Origin: Paenibacillus_E allorhizoplanae
GTDB lineage: Bacteria > Bacillota > Bacilli > Paenibacillales > NBRC-103111
Direction: 5' to 3'
NCBI RefSeq assembly: GCF_927798215.1
Contig: NZ_CAKMMW010000020.1
Location: 1-64,000 of the forward strand
Length of the DNA stretch: 64,000 nt
The number at the start of each line of letters is the position of its first letter. The stretch's first letter is position 1. Below the pieces are notes generated by a model. It saw only the letters and a list, made by a program, of their open reading frames with translations. It ran no database searches and was not told the origin of the DNA. Positions 46,196 through 55,106 of this stretch are shown piece by piece. Made by a program: the position numbers and the translations under genes.

Positions 46196-47884
46196 ATGAA
46201 CATAGCGAGAATCGGGATACTGCGGGACAAACGAGCCATTGAGCAGCGATTGACTTACGGGCTCAATACGTTCGGTCTTTATGCGGGCGAAGTACTTTCC
46301 CATGCAGGCATCCCGTTCGAATGGATCGATGACCTGCACCAGATTCTGGAGAACAAATTTGATCTCATCCTCATTGCTGCAGCGCCAAGTCATGAAGCCG
46401 CCAATGATACCATTTGGAGATATGCGGAGCGTGGCGGTATAGTCGTCACCTTCGCCGGGTTAAATGGGCTCGCACGTAAGCTAGGCTTTGCGGGAACAGA
46501 ACCACTTACCGCAGGCTATGCTCATCTGCCGGAGGAGATGGGTGACACGAGACCGCTGCGGTTTCTTAGTGCCTCGTCTTGGGTGAAGCAGAAAGAGCCT
46601 GCAGCAGCATGCAAGGAATGGGGTACGATTGCCTATGTCCCACTTGGCATTTCTGCTGGGCCACTGCTACAACAATTTACAATCGGATTAGGAACAATCG
46701 AACGTTGGAGCGTCGATGTGATGGGTACAATTGTTGGTTTGCAACAGGGAACAGGACCCGTTCTGGAAGACGGTACACCAGCTTCTGATGGGACTGGTAA
46801 CTTAAACGATGGTCTCCTTAAAGCGGAGGACGGATTAGAGCTGAACTGGGCGTATGATAGAAAAATGACAGAAACGGGAGTAGCTTACTTCGCACATCCG
46901 TACGCAGATTTATGGCGGGAAGCGGTTGTGTCACATATTCTCAGACGAATGGTTGAAAAACAAAAACCTGTGCCTTTTTCCGACTATTGGCCAGAAGGTG
47001 TAGATAGAGTAGCCATGATTTCACATGATAGCGACCGAAATTTTGACGAAGACGCGGTCACTACACTGCAAACACTAGCAAGCGCGGGTATTCACTCCAC
47101 TTGGTGCATGATGAAACCTGGGTACAGTGGATGGCTTTATGAGCGAATTGAGGGAGAGGGGCATGAGCTTGCCCTTCATTTCAATTCGAATATCAATGAG
47201 GGTGGTCGATGGGATCAAGCGGACTTCAACCGGCAATTCGTGTGGCTTCGAGACACGGTGCAGGGGAAAGTAATCAGCAATAAAAACCATTTTACCCGAT
47301 TTGAAGGCTGGGGTGAGCTATTCCAGTGGTGTGAAGCATGCGGAATTGAATCGGATCAAACGCGAGGACCGAGCAAATCCGGAGCGGCTGGGTTCCTTTT
47401 CGGAACCTGCCAACCGTATTATCCGATGGCTTGGTCGAATGAAGCCAACCGTCTTTATGATGTGCTGGAAATCGGATTTTTGACACAGGATATTCCACAG
47501 TTTACGGATGCAAGCGTCATTGTCCCCTTTTTAGAGGAGGTGGAGAAGGTTCGCGGTGTTGCGCATTTCTTGTACCATCAAGGACGCATCCACAGCTCTC
47601 CTGAGGTTCGAGAGGCTTTGCTCCAAACGGTGCATATCGCAAGAGAACGAGGATTCACATTCTGGACCGGGGGACAAATTAACAGTTGGGAGCGACAACG
47701 AAGGCAAATGAGAATTACCGGTTTGGATGAAAAAGGGAATGTGCTTATCAGAACCGAGCACAAAGATCATGGAGCTGAGAAGGCCGTTTTTTGGCGTCCC
47801 ATTCTATCAGAAGAAGTACTAGGGGCAGATCAGCTTAACAATGAACGTTATGGCATTAAGTGCGTACAACTGAAAAGAGGGTGA
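46196..47884 (+). CDS. Polysaccharide deacetylase-like protein with GATase-like N-domain (copy B)
   Basis: The 562-residue protein is a paralogue of the one at 42093, alike from the first residues (NIARIGILRDKR) to the end (TFWTGGQINSWE). Its metal-motif-like SHDSDRN and HELALHFNSN are identical to copy A. Two long matching blocks, around residues 280-370 and 390-500, point to gene duplication. It starts 41 bases after the aminotransferase and 4 bases before the creatininase-like gene, so all lie in one operon. Confidence 0.6.
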   Translation: MNIARIGILRDKRAIEQRLTYGLNTFGLYAGEVLSHAGIPFEWIDDLHQILENKFDLILIAAAPSHEAANDTIWRYAERGGIVVTFAGLNGLARKLGFAGTEPLTAGYAHLPEEMGDTRPLRFLSASSWVKQKEPAAACKEWGTIAYVPLGISAGPLLQQFTIGLGTIERWSVDVMGTIVGLQQGTGPVLEDGTPASDGTGNLNDGLLKAEDGLELNWAYDRKMTETGVAYFAHPYADLWREAVVSHILRRMVEKQKPVPFSDYWPEGVDRVAMISHDSDRNFDEDAVTTLQTLASAGIHSTWCMMKPGYSGWLYERIEGEGHELALHFNSNINEGGRWDQADFNRQFVWLRDTVQGKVISNKNHFTRFEGWGELFQWCEACGIESDQTRGPSKSGAAGFLFGTCQPYYPMAWSNEANRLYDVLEIGFLTQDIPQFTDASVIVPFLEEVEKVRGVAHFLYHQGRIHSSPEVREALLQTVHIARERGFTFWTGGQINSWERQRRQMRITGLDEKGNVLIRTEHKDHGAEKAVFWRPILSEEVLGADQLNNERYGIKCVQLKRG

Positions 47885-47888
47885 ACCT

Positions 47889-48632
47889 ATGCTAACGATG
47901 TTTAATAATCGAAAAGATTTTCAGAATGCCGAATGTGATACAGCGATTTTGCCAGTTGGCGCACTGGAACAGCATGGAAGTCATCTTCCTTATGGCACAG
48001 ACACTATTATTGCCGGGGAGCTGGCAGAGCGATTAGCCCTGACATTAGATGCCTACCTTCTCCCTCCTATTAGTATTGCTTCTTCCATTGAGCACCGGGC
48101 CGACAAAGGTACCGTTTATCTCAAGGCAGATACACTCGCGCTTGTGATAAGAGATATTGCTGAATCCCTGCTATACTCTGGCTTCAAACGCCTTCTTCTC
48201 ATTAACGGACATGGTGGCAACTGGATACTAAAGCCAACGATTCGGCAGCTTAATCGCGACTTTACAGACCGCTCCGATGAGATGGAAGTCATACTTATCC
48301 ATACATCGGTCGCGCAGGGAAGGCAGCATGAAGTGATGGAACATACGAAGCTCGATATCCACGGAGGGGAAAAAGAAACCTCTCATATTTTGCATCTGTG
48401 TCCTGAACATGTCAAGGATTATGCACCTCAATCTGCACCAACAAATGTGCCTCAGGATTTCATGGATTATTTTGACGTGACAGAATTGACAGAGGATGGA
48501 TACTGGGGTTATCCCGAGGCAGCTAGCGCCGAGAAGGGCGAGAAAATGATGGACTTAATGGTAGAATGCTCTTTAGGTTATTTGCAACAAATAGAGAGGG
48601 AAAAGGAAAGAATCCGTAAACTGAAGAACTAA
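47889..48632 (+). CDS. Creatininase family amidohydrolase (first copy)
   Basis: The 247-residue protein shows the creatininase metal site: E27, H29 and H32 in LEQHGSHLPYGTD, D38, NGHGGN, and the later Glu in GGEKETS. The family hydrolyses cyclic or linear amides such as creatinine or formylaminopyrimidines. It starts 4 bases after copy B of the deacetylase-like gene. A second member lies at 61769. The amide it cleaves here is unknown. Confidence 0.85.
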   Translation: MLTMFNNRKDFQNAECDTAILPVGALEQHGSHLPYGTDTIIAGELAERLALTLDAYLLPPISIASSIEHRADKGTVYLKADTLALVIRDIAESLLYSGFKRLLLINGHGGNWILKPTIRQLNRDFTDRSDEMEVILIHTSVAQGRQHEVMEHTKLDIHGGEKETSHILHLCPEHVKDYAPQSAPTNVPQDFMDYFDVTELTEDGYWGYPEAASAEKGEKMMDLMVECSLGYLQQIEREKERIRKLKN

Positions 48633-48765
48633 AACTTATACCAGCTAATATACGCTTTTTGGAAAAGGCTGAAAATTCAAATAAATATGTTTACCAAATG
48701 ATTACTTATTCGTTAGTATAAGAGGAGATGAAGATCGCTTTCTTCGAAGGGGGAACGAAGGGATC

Positions 48766-50367
48766 ATGAATAAACGTCTTCTTATGTTGTTGATCACAGT
48801 AACGAGCGTGAGCAGCATGCTAACATCTTGCCAAGGGACGGATAATGCAGCACTTACACAAAATAAGATTTCGAAAAAGCCGATCGATATCACCATTCTC
48901 ATGCAGGATGGCGGCAATCAATACGCACAGAACATTACAGAAGACGATAAGTATTTTAAGGAAATGTCGAGGCTTTTCAGCCAATATACCGGTACCCCCT
49001 ACAATGTTAAATTTGAAATGGTTAGCTCGAGCATTTATGACAAACAGCTTGCTATTCGATTTGCTTCAGGTGATATTCCCGAAGTTATGTGGTCGTCCCG
49101 CATCGATAATCCGAGTCATCCGAACGCGGTCGACGACGGTGTGTTTCTAGAACTTGGTCCTCTCATTGACAAATATGGTCCAAACTTGAAAAAGGATATT
49201 CCGCCTGAGGCATGGAAAGATCCGCGTGTAAGCAAAAACGGAAAAATTTACGGAATTCCCAAAATGTCAGCGCTCCCGAACATGCTTGTTTTGTTATACC
49301 GCAAAGATTGGCTGGACAAGTTAGGCATGAAAGAACCGAAAACGATGGATGACTATTTGGCGTTCTTTGATGCAATTAAGAATCTCGATATGAACGGCGA
49401 TGGAAACACGAACGATGAAGTACCTTTTGCCATGCGTAAAGGACTTGCTTTCTCCGAAGCCTTTTTCGGATATTTCGGTGCCCATCCAGATGCCTGGCAA
49501 TTTCGAGACGGACGCTTTGCACCGAATCTAATTATACCTGAAATGAAGGATGCGATTCGTTTTTATAAAATGCTCTACGATAAGGGCTACGTAAACCGAG
49601 ACATGTTCACTATGAAGGAAAATGATTGGGGAGACTTGATTCATCGAGGCAAAGTGGGCATGTGGTTTCATCAAGTGCAAGTACTGACTAGTGGAGGTCA
49701 AGATTATTTGTTCACCGATCCGAACGCCAGTGTGGGGGTACTGCCAGGCCCGATGAATGCGCAAGGGAAAGTGAATTTGGTTCCTGAACGAACAGGTGTA
49801 AACAACGTCTATACCGTATCGTCCAATGCTGCGCACCCAGAGGATATCATTAAGTTTTTTGACTGGGTCCACTCCGGTGACCCAGCTAAAAATAATTTTT
49901 TTGCTTATGGGATTGAAGGTCTCAATTATAAGGTAACGAATGGAACTGTAAACTGGGATCCGAATTCGAAAGTCAATCTGGACAAAGGCACAAGGGCCTT
50001 TTACCAAGTTATGATTAACCCGGCAGGTGATTCAAGGATGTCTCCGCTAGTCATTAAAGCCGGTAAATTTGCCGACTTGACTCAGAAAGGGATCAACTAT
50101 ACGAAAATGAATTTCTTTAAAGATGAGTCCATGTATATGCCGACCCCGGCCTTACTGAAAGCAAAGCCTGAGTTAGGATATCGAGACGGTTCATTATATA
50201 TGGACATGTTCATAAAAGTGTTGACAGATCGGGAACCCCTCGATTCTGCCTTTGACAAGTTCGTTACGGACTGGAAAAGGCAAGGCGGGGAACAGGTCAT
50301 TCAAGAGGCAACAAAATGGTATAAAAGCTATTATGAGAAAACCTCTATCGGAGCCATTCAAAGATGA
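48766..50367 (+). CDS. LipO-type oligosaccharide-binding lipoprotein, no adjacent permeases
   Basis: The 533-residue lipoprotein has the lipobox SMLTSC and is closely related to the binding protein at 24011: both share the KIYGIPK, YRKDWLDKLGMKEPKTMDDY and calcium-loop-like DMNGDGNTNDE regions. No permease follows; the next gene is nagA-like. It probably uses the LplB/YtcP pair at 25745-27611, which would let one transporter take two substrates. AGGGGG lies upstream of the ATG. Confidence 0.87.
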   Translation: MNKRLLMLLITVTSVSSMLTSCQGTDNAALTQNKISKKPIDITILMQDGGNQYAQNITEDDKYFKEMSRLFSQYTGTPYNVKFEMVSSSIYDKQLAIRFASGDIPEVMWSSRIDNPSHPNAVDDGVFLELGPLIDKYGPNLKKDIPPEAWKDPRVSKNGKIYGIPKMSALPNMLVLLYRKDWLDKLGMKEPKTMDDYLAFFDAIKNLDMNGDGNTNDEVPFAMRKGLAFSEAFFGYFGAHPDAWQFRDGRFAPNLIIPEMKDAIRFYKMLYDKGYVNRDMFTMKENDWGDLIHRGKVGMWFHQVQVLTSGGQDYLFTDPNASVGVLPGPMNAQGKVNLVPERTGVNNVYTVSSNAAHPEDIIKFFDWVHSGDPAKNNFFAYGIEGLNYKVTNGTVNWDPNSKVNLDKGTRAFYQVMINPAGDSRMSPLVIKAGKFADLTQKGINYTKMNFFKDESMYMPTPALLKAKPELGYRDGSLYMDMFIKVLTDREPLDSAFDKFVTDWKRQGGEQVIQEATKWYKSYYEKTSIGAIQR

Positions 50368-50390
50368 GCGACCGCGTTTAAGCAGAGAGA

Positions 50391-50472
50391 CTTTGGTCTC
50401 TGACCAAAGATCCCTATATATGGTTTTATCGCCAAATAGAAAGACGTTTTCGGTAACCGAAAACTTATAATT
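50391..50472 (+). promoter_or_regulatory. Palindromic operator and promoter before nagA-like gene
   Basis: GTTTTCGGT-A-ACCGAAAAC (50446-50464) is a perfect 19-bp palindrome directly upstream of TATAAT (50467-50472), the normal place for an operator. A further hairpin, CTTTGGTC-TCT-GACCAAAG, lies at 50391-50409 just after the binding-protein stop. The palindrome would suit a LacI- or GntR-type regulator; none is encoded close by. Confidence 0.55.
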
Positions 50473-50500
50473 TCTATTGTGGTAAAAAATAATCTTAGTA

Positions 50501-50538
50501 ACAGCCCGTTTATGCTCTCGATAAACGGGCTGTTTATT
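50501..50538 (+). terminator. Strong hairpin in the nagA-like leader
   Basis: AACAGCCCGTTTAT and ATAAACGGGCTGTT form a perfect 14-bp stem with a 7-base loop, followed by TATTT. It ends about 5 bases before the ribosome binding site of the next gene. It either terminates the binding-protein message or attenuates transcription from the promoter at 50467. Confidence 0.8.
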
Positions 50539-50553
50539 TAGGAGGAGAACGCT

Positions 50554-51732
50554 ATGCAAGAGATTATGGGTACGCATTATAAAACCGGTGAATCAATTAA
50601 GGTTATTGTGAATAAGGGCATCATTACAGACATCTGTACCGTACCTGATGAAAGTGAATACGAAGACCAGTGGTTGATTGCACCAGGGCTTGTTGATTTG
50701 CAGATGAATGGCTGCATGGGTATTGATTTAAACGTGTTCCCAATAGATTCAGAGCGAGTACATTCAATTGTTCGGGAGGTTTGGAAAGAGGGAGTTACAA
50801 CATTTTTTCCAACGATCACGACGAATTCGGATGCTAACATTTGGGAAGCGATGACTGCGATTGCTAAGGCTTGTGAGGAAGATTCTTCAACACATACTAC
50901 TGTAGGTGGCATTCATCTGGAGGGACCGTTCATATCACCTGAGAATGGCCCTCGAGGAGCCCATAAACTGGAATATGTATGCCAGCCCAATTGGAATACT
51001 TTCGAACGTTGGCAGGATGCGTCAGGGGGACGAATAAGGATTGTTACTTTGTCCCCAGAGTGGCCAAACGCCACGGACTTCATTCGTCGATGCTCAGAAA
51101 GCGGAATTATAGTCGCAATCGGACATACTGCCGCATCTCCGGAGCAAATTCGGGATGCGGTCTCAGCAGGTGCCCGGATGGCAACCCATTTCGGAAACGG
51201 CGCCCACTTAACACTTCCACGTCACCCTAATTACTTATGGGAACAGCTGGCCCAAGACTCACTTTGGGTTTCTTTAATTGCCGATGGGTTCCACTTGCCT
51301 GAATCTTTTCTTAAAGTCGTTATGCAGGTGAAGCAGGAATGTGCCATTCTCGTGAGTGATGCGGTGCATCTCAGCGGGATGCCGCCTGGCAAATACTTCT
51401 CTCACAATCGCGTTCATGTTGTGAAAACAAACGAAGGCCGTCTGCACTTAGCGGATGAACCTCAGCTATTGGCCGGTTCAGCACAGATGCTTCCATGGGG
51501 GATTGCACATCTGACACGTAAGAAGCTGAGCTCTTTGCAAGAGGCCTGGGAAATGGCTTCTGTTCGTCCGTCGACTTTGATGAATTTGCCATCGAGGAGC
51601 GGGTTACAAGTAGGAGGTCCCGCTGACCTTGTGCTGTTTAAAAAAGAGAGGGATGGAGGAATATCCATCTGTGAGACATATAAACAGGGAATTTCCCGAT
51701 ATGCAATTGAAGCACAAAAAGACATGTTTTAA
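50554..51732 (+). CDS. nagA: N-acetylglucosamine-6-phosphate deacetylase-like amidohydrolase
   Basis: The 392-residue protein follows the NagA pattern: PGLVDLQMNGCMG, HLEGPF (H121, E123) with NGPRGAH, GHTAAS (H191), H212 and SDAVHLSG (D269, catalytic). The block around H212 reads THFGNGAH instead of the usual THLFNAM, a change next to the active site. NagA deacetylates GlcNAc-6-P in the cytoplasm. The altered block and the neighbours suggest a related N-acyl amino sugar. AGGAGGAG precedes the ATG. Confidence 0.78.
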   Translation: MQEIMGTHYKTGESIKVIVNKGIITDICTVPDESEYEDQWLIAPGLVDLQMNGCMGIDLNVFPIDSERVHSIVREVWKEGVTTFFPTITTNSDANIWEAMTAIAKACEEDSSTHTTVGGIHLEGPFISPENGPRGAHKLEYVCQPNWNTFERWQDASGGRIRIVTLSPEWPNATDFIRRCSESGIIVAIGHTAASPEQIRDAVSAGARMATHFGNGAHLTLPRHPNYLWEQLAQDSLWVSLIADGFHLPESFLKVVMQVKQECAILVSDAVHLSGMPPGKYFSHNRVHVVKTNEGRLHLADEPQLLAGSAQMLPWGIAHLTRKKLSSLQEAWEMASVRPSTLMNLPSRSGLQVGGPADLVLFKKERDGGISICETYKQGISRYAIEAQKDMF

Positions 51733-51837
51733 CGCTAAAAACCATGTTCAAAGCCGCTTAAATTGACTAATCTGAATATGAATTTAGGGAAAGGGTGCTT
51801 TGTATAATGTTGAACCTAATGAGAAGTGGCAGTTAAC

Positions 51838-52866
51838 ATGAAAAAATGGGGTATCGGGCTTATAGGCTGCGGTTCTATTGCTGACGTTCATTTAGAAGCT
51901 TTAAGGGGTATCGATCACGCAAGGATTGTCGCAGTTGCCAGTAGAAATGAGCAACGTGCACGGGAGACTAGTGATCGCTATGCTTGCGGATGGACAACCG
52001 ATTACCAAGAGATTTTGGAGAACCGGGATATTGATATCGTCTGTATTACGACAGGAAGTGGCAGTCATGGACGCATCGGTACGGAAGCCCTACAGGCGGG
52101 CAAACATGTGCTGGTTGAGAAGCCAATTGCCATGTCCGCTAATGAGGCTTCGTCGATGATCCGTTTAGCGAATGAGAAACAACTGACTTTATCTGTCGTG
52201 TCTCAGACACGATTCTTTCCGCATCATCAGCTGCTTAAGCAGACGATTGAAGATGGCCAAATCGGCAATCTGCTGCTTGTGGAGGTTTCTCGGCCGTTTT
52301 ACCGATCGCAGGCCTACTATGATGAAGCGGCATGGCGCGGTACAAAAGCCAATGATGGTGGGGCCCTTCTTAATCAAGGTATCCATTCTATTGATCTGCT
52401 GCTCTGGCTTGCCGGTAAGGTGAGGTCTGTAGCTGGGCGAGCAGCGACGCAAACACATCATATGGAATCCGAAGACATGGGGCTTGCGATGTTGACCATG
52501 GAGAACGGAGGATTTGCTACCCTTATGTGCACAACCTCTGCAATACCTGGATTTCCACCTAGCATTAACGTTTACGGAGAAAAAGGAACGATTAAAATCG
52601 TAGGTCAAGAGATCACCCATTGGACGGTACCTGGCATCCTTCTTCCAAACTATGAGAATGACAATAAAAGTGGAAATGCCGGTGCTGATCCCCGAAATCT
52701 GAACTCCGCTTATCATAGAATGCAAATCATCGATTTTATCGAATCTGTGAGTCAAAAGCGAAAGCCAGCCGTAACAGCTGAAGCTGGGAGAGAAGCGGTT
52801 CGCTTGATTGAGCTGATACACCGCTCATCGGAACAGGGCGGAATACCCATATCATTCGATTTATAA
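51838..52866 (+). CDS. Gfo/Idh/MocA family oxidoreductase (canonical, B)
   Basis: The 342-residue protein has the standard dinucleotide loop IGLIGCGSIADVH, the VEKP motif in HVLVEKPIA, and GGALLNQGIHSIDLLLWLAG with the catalytic His. It resembles inositol or sugar dehydrogenases. ATG 51838 was chosen; GTG 51826 is also possible, and neither has a strong binding site. An extended -10 promoter (TGTATAAT at 51801-51808) lies just upstream. It precedes the second DegT gene by 19 bases. Confidence 0.85.
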   Translation: MKKWGIGLIGCGSIADVHLEALRGIDHARIVAVASRNEQRARETSDRYACGWTTDYQEILENRDIDIVCITTGSGSHGRIGTEALQAGKHVLVEKPIAMSANEASSMIRLANEKQLTLSVVSQTRFFPHHQLLKQTIEDGQIGNLLLVEVSRPFYRSQAYYDEAAWRGTKANDGGALLNQGIHSIDLLLWLAGKVRSVAGRAATQTHHMESEDMGLAMLTMENGGFATLMCTTSAIPGFPPSINVYGEKGTIKIVGQEITHWTVPGILLPNYENDNKSGNAGADPRNLNSAYHRMQIIDFIESVSQKRKPAVTAEAGREAVRLIELIHRSSEQGGIPISFDL

Positions 52867-52885
52867 CCAGTCAAGGAGGAATAGT

Positions 52886-54175
52886 ATGAAAGAACAAATG
52901 GCTATTAATGGTGGAGAACCGGTTCGTAGTAAACCGCTGCCGCCGATGTTGAGAGGTGCAATGGTTTACGGGGAAGAAGAGACGGAGCATGTAGCTAAGG
53001 TCGTGACCGCAGGCTCGCCGTTCCGTTATTATGGGCCGAATCTGCAGGGAGCAGTTGAGGAGTTTGAACGGCTTATGGCTGAACGGTTGAATGTTTCCTA
53101 TGTTCTTGGCGTTTCGTCTTGTACAGCGGCACTCATTGTTGCATTAAAGGCTCTTGGTATTGGCTATGGGGATAAAGTGATCGTTCCAGCGAACACTTTC
53201 ACAGCAACAGCAGGAGCAGTCGTGTGTGCGAATGCTGTTCCGGTATTTGTGGATATGGACGACACGCTAAATATGGACGTGGACGACTTGGAAAGAGTCA
53301 TGGATGACGAAGTAAAGGCAATCATTGCGGTTCATATCAATGGCAGCGCTTGCGACATGGATCGGGTAATGGCATTTGCTCGTAAGTACGATCTACCGGT
53401 TATTGAAGACGTCGCACAATCACTTGGCTGTACTTATAAGGGACGGTACTGCGGCACAATCGGGGATATCGGCGTATATAGCTTTCAAATGCAAAAAATT
53501 CTCACTGCTGGTGAAGGCGGAGCAGTGGTCACGAATTCGCCGGAACTGTTCGAAAGGGCAGCCCGATATCATGATCAAGGTAATTTCCGAGATAAAGGAA
53601 AGCATCAAATTACGCCTAAGTTTTCGTTCATCGGTCAAAACTACCGGATGAATGAAATGACCGGGGCCGTCATGATCGAGCAATGGAAAAAGCTTGATAC
53701 GGTCATCTCTGCTATGCGTAAGCATCACCAAACTATTCGCGAAGCTTTGAATACGCAATTGCCAGGCATTAGAATTCGTCCGTCGATTGATCTGCAAGGC
53801 GATGTCGACTGCGTTTTTGCGCTGCAGCATGCTACGAAAGCGGCTGCGGATTCTTTTGTGAAAGCAATGAACGCAGAGAACATTTTCTGCTTCAAAATGT
53901 ACGGAGGAGAGCCTATTTACATGCAATCATTTTTTCTTCATCAGCGAACAACGGATAAAGATAACTTTCCATTCAACTATCCGTTCCAAAAACCAGTTAT
54001 CTACAGCAAAGGAATGTGCCCGCATGCGGAAGATTTGCTTCAGCGGACTACGCTCCTACCCGTGAGCCCGGTTATGACGGATGAGGACACGCAGGATATT
54101 ATCAAAGCTGTGGTTAAAGTGTATAAAGGTCTGAATTTGGAGGAAATCTCATGGCCGAACTCAAGCTTGGCTTAA
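52886..54175 (+). CDS. DegT/DnrJ/EryC1/StrS aminotransferase (copy B)
   Basis: The 429-residue PLP enzyme is a close paralogue of the one at 44878, sharing the opening AINGGEPVRSKPLPP, the phosphate loop SSCTAAL and long central blocks. The PLP-Lys is K204 (YSFQMQKILTAGEGG), and the Asp in VIEDVAQ is kept. GGAGG precedes the ATG. Its last 25 bases overlap the start of the next gene. The pair may serve two different amino positions or two sugars. Confidence 0.88.
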   Translation: MKEQMAINGGEPVRSKPLPPMLRGAMVYGEEETEHVAKVVTAGSPFRYYGPNLQGAVEEFERLMAERLNVSYVLGVSSCTAALIVALKALGIGYGDKVIVPANTFTATAGAVVCANAVPVFVDMDDTLNMDVDDLERVMDDEVKAIIAVHINGSACDMDRVMAFARKYDLPVIEDVAQSLGCTYKGRYCGTIGDIGVYSFQMQKILTAGEGGAVVTNSPELFERAARYHDQGNFRDKGKHQITPKFSFIGQNYRMNEMTGAVMIEQWKKLDTVISAMRKHHQTIREALNTQLPGIRIRPSIDLQGDVDCVFALQHATKAAADSFVKAMNAENIFCFKMYGGEPIYMQSFFLHQRTTDKDNFPFNYPFQKPVIYSKGMCPHAEDLLQRTTLLPVSPVMTDEDTQDIIKAVVKVYKGLNLEEISWPNSSLA

Positions 54176-55050
54176 TTGGCTTAGACACTTCTCATTGTAA
54201 AGTGTTCTCCAAAATTTTGAACGATTCGAATGATCCTAATCACATTTCGGGGGGCCGCATCATTGCGGCTTTTCCCGGTGGATCACCAGACTTTAAAGCG
54301 AGCGCAACACGCGTGGAGGGATACACAATCGAGCTTCGAGATGGGTTGGGGGTTCATATTGCGGAATCTCCGGAAGAAGTGGCCTCGAGCTGTGACGCGA
54401 TACTTATTACCTCAGTTGATGGTCGAGTGCATCCTGAGCAATTTGCCAAGATTGCTCCTTTTGGGAAGCCTGTTTTTATTGATAAGCCTTTTGCAGTCAG
54501 TCTAAAGGAAGCCCAAACCATTGCCCATACCGCAGAGCAGTTCGGTGTTCGATGGATGAGCGGCTCGGTACGCCGATATGCAGATGCTTTGAACGCGTCG
54601 CTGAACAGAGATGACAGCAGTAACATCACTGGAGCTGACTGCTATGGTCCGATCGAGTTCACACCTACGCAGCCTGGCTATTATTGGTATGGGATTCATC
54701 TTGTTGACGTGCTGTATCGGGTACTTGGAACCGGCTGCCGTTCTGTCACGGCCTTCTCAGGGAAGGGTCATGAAACAGTTACTGCTGTCTGGCATGATGG
54801 TCGTATCGGAACTTTGCGGGGGAATCTGCACAATGGCACACATGGAACTTGGATTCACCGGGACAAGGCCTCGGAGTACGTGGACACGGCCGCTGACGGG
54901 CTGCGTAAGTATGCTAACTTAATGCAGGATATTCTGCATATGTTTCGGACAGGAGAGCCCCGCATTAACCCACAGGAGACATTGGAAATTATTCGGTTCA
55001 TAGAAGCGGTCAACGAAAGTCGAGTTAGTGGAAAGGCTGTAGCGCTATGA
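54151..55050 (+). CDS. Gfo/Idh/MocA family oxidoreductase (non-canonical dinucleotide loop, C)
   Basis: The 299-residue protein has the family layout with FIDKPFA in place of the EKP motif and a C-terminal YWYGIHLVDVLYR stretch with the His. The nucleotide loop reads IGLDTSHCKV without the GxGxxG glycines. ATG 54151 lies inside the DegT gene, 8 bases after GGAGGA, so translation is coupled. It shares the unusual loop with the protein at 43843, though the two are not close copies. Confidence 0.72.
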   Translation: MAELKLGLIGLDTSHCKVFSKILNDSNDPNHISGGRIIAAFPGGSPDFKASATRVEGYTIELRDGLGVHIAESPEEVASSCDAILITSVDGRVHPEQFAKIAPFGKPVFIDKPFAVSLKEAQTIAHTAEQFGVRWMSGSVRRYADALNASLNRDDSSNITGADCYGPIEFTPTQPGYYWYGIHLVDVLYRVLGTGCRSVTAFSGKGHETVTAVWHDGRIGTLRGNLHNGTHGTWIHRDKASEYVDTAADGLRKYANLMQDILHMFRTGEPRINPQETLEIIRFIEAVNESRVSGKAVAL

Positions 55051-55106
55051 AACATCCCCTCAATATTTAGCAGGGAACCTTTACTCTTGAGATAGGAGAA
55101 TCGTTC

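Noticed and set aside
50391..50409. The CTTTGGTC hairpin read as an attachment site or mobile element end
   Set aside because: There is no recombinase, target duplication or second copy; it is most likely an mRNA-end stem.
44878..54175. The DegT and Gfo/Idh genes read as an antibiotic (AHBA- or aminocyclitol-type) biosynthetic cluster
   Set aside because: No glycosyltransferase, synthase or resistance gene is near; binding proteins, lyase-like and deacetylating enzymes and YesMN regulators fit breakdown better.
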